DNA of 64,000 bases, taken from assembly GCA_965243335.1 (NCBI GenBank), contig OZ251545.1:3224001-3288000 (forward strand), given 5' to 3'. The notes beneath the pieces are model-generated. The model was not told where the DNA came from. It made no database searches and saw only the letters and a list, made by a program, of their open reading frames with translations. The DNA comes from JAJDXW01 sp965243335 (lineage in GTDB: Bacteria; Pseudomonadota; Gammaproteobacteria; HK1). Both the position numbers and the translations under genes were made by a program. Below are positions 60,570 to 64,000 of the stretch, one piece after another (the first letter of the stretch is position 1; every line of letters begins with the position of its first letter).

Positions 60570-62171
60570 ATGACGCAGACGGCAGCCGGAACGGATACGG
60601 ACCCGCGCGCGGCGCGGCGCAAGCTCCCCATCGGCATCCAGACCTTCCGCACGGTCCGGGAGGAAGGCTGCTACTACGTGGACAAGACGCCGTTCATCCG
60701 GCGGCTCGTGGACGAGGGCACGCACTACTTCCTGTCGCGCCCGCGGCGCTTCGGCAAGAGCCTGCTGGTGGACACCATCAAGGAGCTGTTCGAGGGCAAC
60801 GAGCCGCTGTTCCGGGGCCTCGCCGTCCACGACCGGTGGGACTGGTCCACGCCCCGCCCCGTGCTCCGCCTCGATTTCGGCGGCGGCAGCTACGGCGAGC
60901 CGGGCCTGGCGCACAAGGAGGCGGCGGCGCGGCTGGGCGCCCTGGAGCGGGAGTTCTCGGTCACCCGCCACGACGACATCGCCCCGGCCCGTTTCCAGAA
61001 TCTGTTGCGGACCCTGCACGAGCGGACCGGACAGCGGGTCGCGGTGCTGATCGACGAGTACGACAGGCCGATCCTCGACGCGCTCCGGACGCCGGAGGTC
61101 GCCCGCGCCAACCGCGACTTCCTGCACGGGCTGTACTCGACCATCAAGGCCGCCGACGCGCACGTCAAGTTCACCCTGCTCACCGGGGTGAGCAAGTTCT
61201 CGAAGGTCAGCCTGTTCTCGGGGCTCAACAACCTCGAGGACGTCACCCTGGAACCCGGCTACTCGGCCATCTGCGGCTACACGGACGGGGACCTGGACAC
61301 GGTGTTCGCCCCGGAGCTGCCGGGGCTGGACCGCGCCGATATCCGAAGCTGGTACAACGGCTATAGCTGGCTCGGCGCCGAGAAGGTCTACAACCCCTTC
61401 GACATCCTGCTGCTGTTCCGCAAGCGCCGCTTCCAGGCCCACTGGTTCGAGACCGGCTCGCCGACGTTCCTCATCGACACGCTGATGGAGCGGGGGGTCG
61501 GGTCGCTCGCGCTGGAGGACATGCCCGGCGACGACGCCCTGCTGTCCGCCTTCGACGTGGGCGCCATCTCTACCGAAGCGCTGCTGTTCCAGACCGGCTA
61601 CCTCACCATCCACGGCGAGGAGGACCTTGGCGGACGAACGCGCTACCGGCTCGGTTATCCGAACCGCGAGGTGCGCCAGAGCCTGAACGAGAGCCTGCTG
61701 ATCCGCCTTGCGGACAACCCATCGGACGCGGTCGGGCTGGCCGTTCGGCTGTACGACCTGCTGCGGGGGAACGACTTCGCCGGCCTCGAAGCGCAGCTAA
61801 GGGCCTTCTTCGCCGGCATTCCCTACCAGTGGCATACGAAGAACGACGTCGCCGACTACGAGGGCTACTACGCGAGCGTGTTCTACGCCCTGTTCGTGTC
61901 CGCGGGGCTGGACCCGGTGGTGGAGGACAGCACCAGCCGCGGGCGGGTGGACCTCACGGTACGGCTCGACAGCAGCGTGTACCTGTTCGAGTTCAAGGTC
62001 GTGGCGGGGGTGTCGCGGGACGGATCGGGGCAGGGGGCGGCGATGGCGCAGCTACGCGAGCGCGGCTACGCGGACAAGCACCGGGGCTCGAACCGGCCGA
62101 TCCACCTGATCGCGGTGGAGTTCGATAAGGAGACCCGCAACCTCGCGGCCTTCGAGGCGGCGCCGGCGTAA
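60570..62171 (+). CDS. AAA-ATPase-like/PD-(D/E)XK nuclease superfamily protein
   Basis: 533 aa from ATG 60570. The N-terminus has the AAA-ATPase_like family pattern LPIGIQTFRTVREEGCYYVDKTPFIRRL, then HYFLSRPRRFGKSLLVDTIKELFEG (Walker A-like RRFGKS) and VLIDEYDRPILDAL (Walker B-like). The C-terminal region GRVDLTVRLDSSVYLFEFKVV contains the D ... E-x-K nuclease-like core of the PDDEXK_9 type. These proteins form large paralogous families in many bacteria and are often near mobile elements. Function is unproven. Confidence 0.9.
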   Translation: MTQTAAGTDTDPRAARRKLPIGIQTFRTVREEGCYYVDKTPFIRRLVDEGTHYFLSRPRRFGKSLLVDTIKELFEGNEPLFRGLAVHDRWDWSTPRPVLRLDFGGGSYGEPGLAHKEAAARLGALEREFSVTRHDDIAPARFQNLLRTLHERTGQRVAVLIDEYDRPILDALRTPEVARANRDFLHGLYSTIKAADAHVKFTLLTGVSKFSKVSLFSGLNNLEDVTLEPGYSAICGYTDGDLDTVFAPELPGLDRADIRSWYNGYSWLGAEKVYNPFDILLLFRKRRFQAHWFETGSPTFLIDTLMERGVGSLALEDMPGDDALLSAFDVGAISTEALLFQTGYLTIHGEEDLGGRTRYRLGYPNREVRQSLNESLLIRLADNPSDAVGLAVRLYDLLRGNDFAGLEAQLRAFFAGIPYQWHTKNDVADYEGYYASVFYALFVSAGLDPVVEDSTSRGRVDLTVRLDSSVYLFEFKVVAGVSRDGSGQGAAMAQLRERGYADKHRGSNRPIHLIAVEFDKETRNLAAFEAAPA

Positions 62172-62408
62172 GGCAAGGCGCCCGGCAGCGGACGGCTCGC
62201 GGACGGGGAGAAAACCGACCTCCGGCCGCCCCGAACTTGATCAGGGGAGAGACCACCGATCGATGCCGGACGCTGTGTTGCCCGGGATACAGGTAACAGG
62301 AGGCGATCCGTGGATTCGGGTCGCAGGAAGGCTCGGCGCAGCCTGGACCGGGCGCCGGAAGCTGCTCTGGTTCCGGTCTTCCCCGCCTCGTCGTTCCACC
62401 GCCGGTCC

Positions 62409-62545
62409 GCAAACGCACGCTCATGGGGTGGACCTCAAGGGGCCGCCGGTGGATAGCTCGTCCCTGCGGCCGTCGGCGGTCGCCGCCGCCGGTGGGCAGG
62501 TGAGGCCGGGCCTTAAGGTCCACCCTATGAACGCACGCTGCGTCC
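62409..62545. repeat. Structured inverted repeat in a 444-bp intergenic region
   Basis: CATGGGGTGGACCTCAAGG (about 62422-62440) and CCTTAAGGTCCACCCTATG (about 62511-62529) are complementary at nearly all positions across about 70 bp. ACGCACGCT is directly repeated at both outer edges. The sequence between is GC-rich and self-complementary. The spacer 62172-62615 holds no clear gene. Confidence 0.6.
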
Positions 62546-62615
62546 GTAGCCGGGACGTCCAGGTGGCGGGGCCGTTTCCGTTGACCTTGCGGTCGGATCG
62601 TCCATCCTTGGCTTC

Positions 62616-62837
62616 ATGAGCGCCCGCACCCCAAGGCAGCGCGGCGCGTCCAGAGCCGGCCGCATCGCGCTCCACGTCCTCGCCGCCGTCGTCCTCTACC
62701 TTGCCTTGTGCACCGTGCTCTGGCTCGGCCTGCAAGTGAGCCCCGCCTGGGGGACGGCGGGCTTCGCTGTCTGGATCGGGCTCGCCGCAGCCTGGGTCTG
62801 GTGGAGCAGACGACGCGGGCGCCGCCGGCGCGGATAG
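62616..62837 (+). CDS. Small putative membrane protein, two helices
   Basis: 73 aa. A basic N-terminus (MSARTPRQRGASRAGR) is followed by two membrane helices (IALHVLAAVVLYLALCTVLW; AWGTAGFAVWIGLAAAWVWW) and an arginine-rich tail. The pattern obeys the positive-inside rule with both ends in the cytoplasm. No known family is recognised, and no strong ribosome site precedes the ATG. It may be a genuine short membrane protein or chance. Confidence 0.5.
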   Translation: MSARTPRQRGASRAGRIALHVLAAVVLYLALCTVLWLGLQVSPAWGTAGFAVWIGLAAAWVWWSRRRGRRRRG

Positions 62838-62910
62838 CTCCCGCCAGCCTTGGCGCACCTGGTGGTTCGGGCTGCGCCGCCGCGCCCCGAAAAAAGATCG
62901 AACCAGGGGG

Positions 62911-62938
62911 TTGACAAGAAGCGGAACCCCCCTATACT
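62911..62938 (+). promoter_or_regulatory. Near-consensus sigma-70 promoter
   Basis: TTGACA (62911-62916), a 16-bp spacer, then TATACT (62933-62938). This is the closest match to consensus seen in the window. The predicted start, about 62945, coincides with the first base of the 29-bp tandem repeats. Confidence 0.75.
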
Positions 62939-62945
62939 TCCCGGC

Positions 62946-63115
62946 CTGTCTCCGGCCCTCCTCGGTGGGGGCCTTTGTCTCCGGCCCTCCTCGGTGGGGG
63001 CCTTTGTCTCCGGCCCTCCTCGGTGGGGGCCTTTGTCTCCGGCCCTCCTCGGTGGGGGCCTTTGTCTCCGGCCCTCCTCGGTGGGGGCCTTTGTCTCCGG
63101 CCCTCCTCGGTGGGG
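62946..63115 (+). repeat. Six perfect 29-bp tandem repeats, each a terminator-like hairpin
   Basis: The unit, from GTCTCCGGCC to GGGGGCCTTT, repeats six times without spacers or base changes, apart from the array ends. Each unit can form GGCCCTC-CTCGGT-GGGGGCC followed by TTTGTCT, which resembles a weak intrinsic terminator. 29 is not a multiple of three, so it is not coding. It is not a CRISPR: there are no spacers. Confidence 0.92.
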
Positions 63116-63188
63116 GATGTTGACTTGGTACCCGCAGAACGCGGTTGCCCGAGCGTCAAGTTGGCGCGCAACACAGGAGAACACCACA

Positions 63189-63545
63189 ATGTTTGGGAGA
63201 CAAAAAAAGTGCACCGAAGCCACCATCGTGGCCGGCGCGGGCAGTGCGGCAGGAGTCGTAGCCACGAAGGTAGCGGGAGTTCATACGTAGGTACTTAAGC
63301 CGATCTGCGTGGAATATCCGGGTGACAGGCACCCCGGAATCCCTGTTCCGGGGCCGGAATGATCAGGGGCAACCGGGAGATTCCGCTTAAGTACCTACCT
63401 ATGAGCGGGAGTTACCGCAGTGGGCTGGCTGACGAAGGCAGCGACCGGCGGTGGAGCCGCCGCCGGGCCTGTGGGAGCAGCAATAGGAGCCCTCGTTGGC
63501 CTCGCCGGCTACGGGTTGTACAAGGCCATTTCGGACGACGACTGA
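63189..63545 (+). pseudogene. Small glycine-rich hydrophobic protein gene split by a MITE
   Basis: AGGAGA at 63175-63180 is 8 bases before ATG 63189. The first part reads MFGRQKKCTEATIVAGAG to VAGV (31 codons, to 63281) and, after insertion, stops at a TAG at 63288-63290 after HT. If 63282-63403 and one 10-bp target copy are removed, the frame continues from 63414 (TAVGWLTKAATGGGAAAGPVG ... GYGLYKAISDDD) to TGA 63543-63545, giving 74 aa. Two hydrophobic helices rich in GxxxG/Ala look like glycine-zipper or bacteriocin-like peptides. No family is recognised. A truncated 33-aa peptide could still be made. Confidence 0.75.
63282..63403. mobile_element. 122-bp MITE with 19-bp terminal inverted repeats
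   Basis: The left end CATACGTAGGTACTTAAGC and the right end GCTTAAGTACCTACCTATG are complementary at 18 of 19 positions. The flanks AGCGGGAGTT (63272-63281 and 63404-63413) are an exact 10-bp target duplication. It has no coding capacity. The CAT start and the ACTTAAG block recall IS231-group IS4-family ends, which also make 10-12-bp duplications, so it may be mobilised by such a transposase. Confidence 0.9.
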
Positions 63546-63549
63546 ACAC

Positions 63550-63593
63550 CGCCGAGACATGGGAGCGGGGGCACCTGCCCCCGCTCCCCGGCG
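63550..63593. terminator. Strong hairpin after the glycine-rich ORF
   Basis: A perfect 12-bp stem GGGAGCGGGGGC / GCCCCCGCTCCC with an ACCT loop (63561-63588), extended by CGCCG / CGGCG. No T-tract follows, so it may be a processing or partial terminator site between the two small genes. Confidence 0.55.
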
Positions 63594-63613
63594 AGACTTG
63601 TAAGGAGAGGCAA

Positions 63614-63994
63614 ATGACTCATAATGATCTTTGGAGGCAGGCGGAATACCTCGCACGGGAGAGACAACGGAGCACCCCTTCACAGCCTCGATACCCTTGC
63701 TCGGCGACCTCTCACCGAGCCGACGCCAACCCAGCGCCGTGCCGCACACCTTATCGAATCGTTCCCAGTACCCGGAACCTCCCAAAGCTGAAAAATCCAA
63801 ATCCGAACAATCAGTTGAACTTTGTCCGACCCGGGGAACTTCGGGCTAGAAAGGGAGCTGATGTGCCTTCACCAAGAGACACCAAAGGTCCTGTCGTCAA
63901 GACAGGGCCGACTGCGGGGCAGAACAGAAGCCGGAACCAGGATGGACAGTGGCGGCGCAAACGGAGCGATGCCGGAAAGAGCCGTAAACGCTGA
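63614..63994 (+). CDS. Hypothetical basic protein downstream of the glycine-rich ORF
   Basis: 126 aa from ATG 63614, which has a very good ribosome site (AAGGAGAGG, 4 bases). The sequence begins MTHNDLWRQAEYLARERQ, turns Pro/Ser/Asn-rich in the middle and ends in an Arg/Lys-rich tail (GQWRRKRSDAGKSRKR). No domain is recognised. The base composition is clearly less GC-rich than in the rest of the window. The middle may contain a frameshift, because another frame there is also long. It ends 6 bp before the window edge and may belong with the upstream small ORF. Confidence 0.55.
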   Translation: MTHNDLWRQAEYLARERQRSTPSQPRYPCSATSHRADANPAPCRTPYRIVPSTRNLPKLKNPNPNNQLNFVRPGELRARKGADVPSPRDTKGPVVKTGPTAGQNRSRNQDGQWRRKRSDAGKSRKR

Positions 63995-64000
63995 TCCGGC

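Noticed and set aside
62946..63115. CRISPR-like array
   Set aside because: The 29-bp units are directly adjacent, with no variable spacers and no cas genes. It is a simple tandem repeat.
63282..63403. Site-specific attachment site or integron attC
   Set aside because: Perfect terminal inverted repeats with a flanking 10-bp target duplication fit transposition, not site-specific recombination.

Overview
The window looks like a chromosomal segment of a very GC-rich (about 70% or more by eye) proteobacterium. An alphaproteobacterium is most likely: the pyrrolysine-free MttB / GcvT-oxidoreductase / corrinoid / DUF1638 / ASKHA cluster, the TRAP and ABC uptake systems, a Cox-type molybdenum hydroxylase and a large autotransporter together are common in that class. 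No rRNA, tRNA or CRISPR array was recognised. All family calls come from reading motifs; no database search was run.

Layout. 1-6.7 kb: two carbohydrate ABC transporter gene sets that converge, a permease pair on + (cut by the left edge) and ATPase, two permeases and a binding protein on -. 6.9-12 kb: a 1,666-aa autotransporter. 12-16.8 kb: glycerol kinase, then a polar amino-acid ABC transporter without its ATPase. 16.9-18.1 kb: a DUF4143-type ATPase. 18.5-29.3 kb: a GlxA/GbdR-like regulator and a methylamine/betaine-type one-carbon module (MttB-family methyltransferase, dimethylglycine-dehydrogenase-like flavoprotein, corrinoid protein, DUF1638, small 'virulence factor' protein, methyl-THF:corrinoid methyltransferase, RACE-type reactivator).

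29.1-32.4 kb: a restriction-modification-like island (HNH endonuclease and D12-class adenine methylase, visibly lower GC) between two 481-bp direct repeats. The repeats duplicate the 3' ends of the ASKHA gene and of a class II aldolase gene, as expected for insertion with long target duplication. 32.1-37.8 kb: aldolase, enolase-superfamily enzyme and a TRAP transporter (sugar-acid uptake and catabolism). 37.9-39.9 kb: two tandem MntA/HepT toxin-antitoxin modules. 40-46.4 kb: class III aminotransferase, arginase/agmatinase-family enzyme, AhpD-like protein, PIF1-like helicase with a WYL-like tail, apt and a YHS protein. 46.9-50.3 kb: larC-larE-larB for the nickel-pincer cofactor. 50.5-51.2 kb: an XRE regulator and a retropepsin-like protein. 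51.6-59.5 kb: an ACP-AMP-ligase-acyltransferase fusion and a three-subunit molybdenum hydroxylase. 59.9-62.2 kb: hicAB and an AAA-ATPase/PD-(D/E)XK protein.

62.9-64 kb: the most unusual locus. A near-consensus sigma-70 promoter reads into six perfect 29-bp tandem repeats, each able to form a terminator-like hairpin. A good ribosome site and a small glycine-rich ORF follow. A 122-bp MITE with 19-bp terminal inverted repeats and a 10-bp target duplication splits that ORF; removing it restores a 74-codon frame. A second small gene with a strong ribosome site runs to the window end. Across the window a palindromic dispersed repeat (a GGTGGGGATTTTCGCC-like box plus CTGGGAACGC / GCGTTCCCAG arms) fills at least eight intergenic gaps and also touches both junctions of the restriction island.
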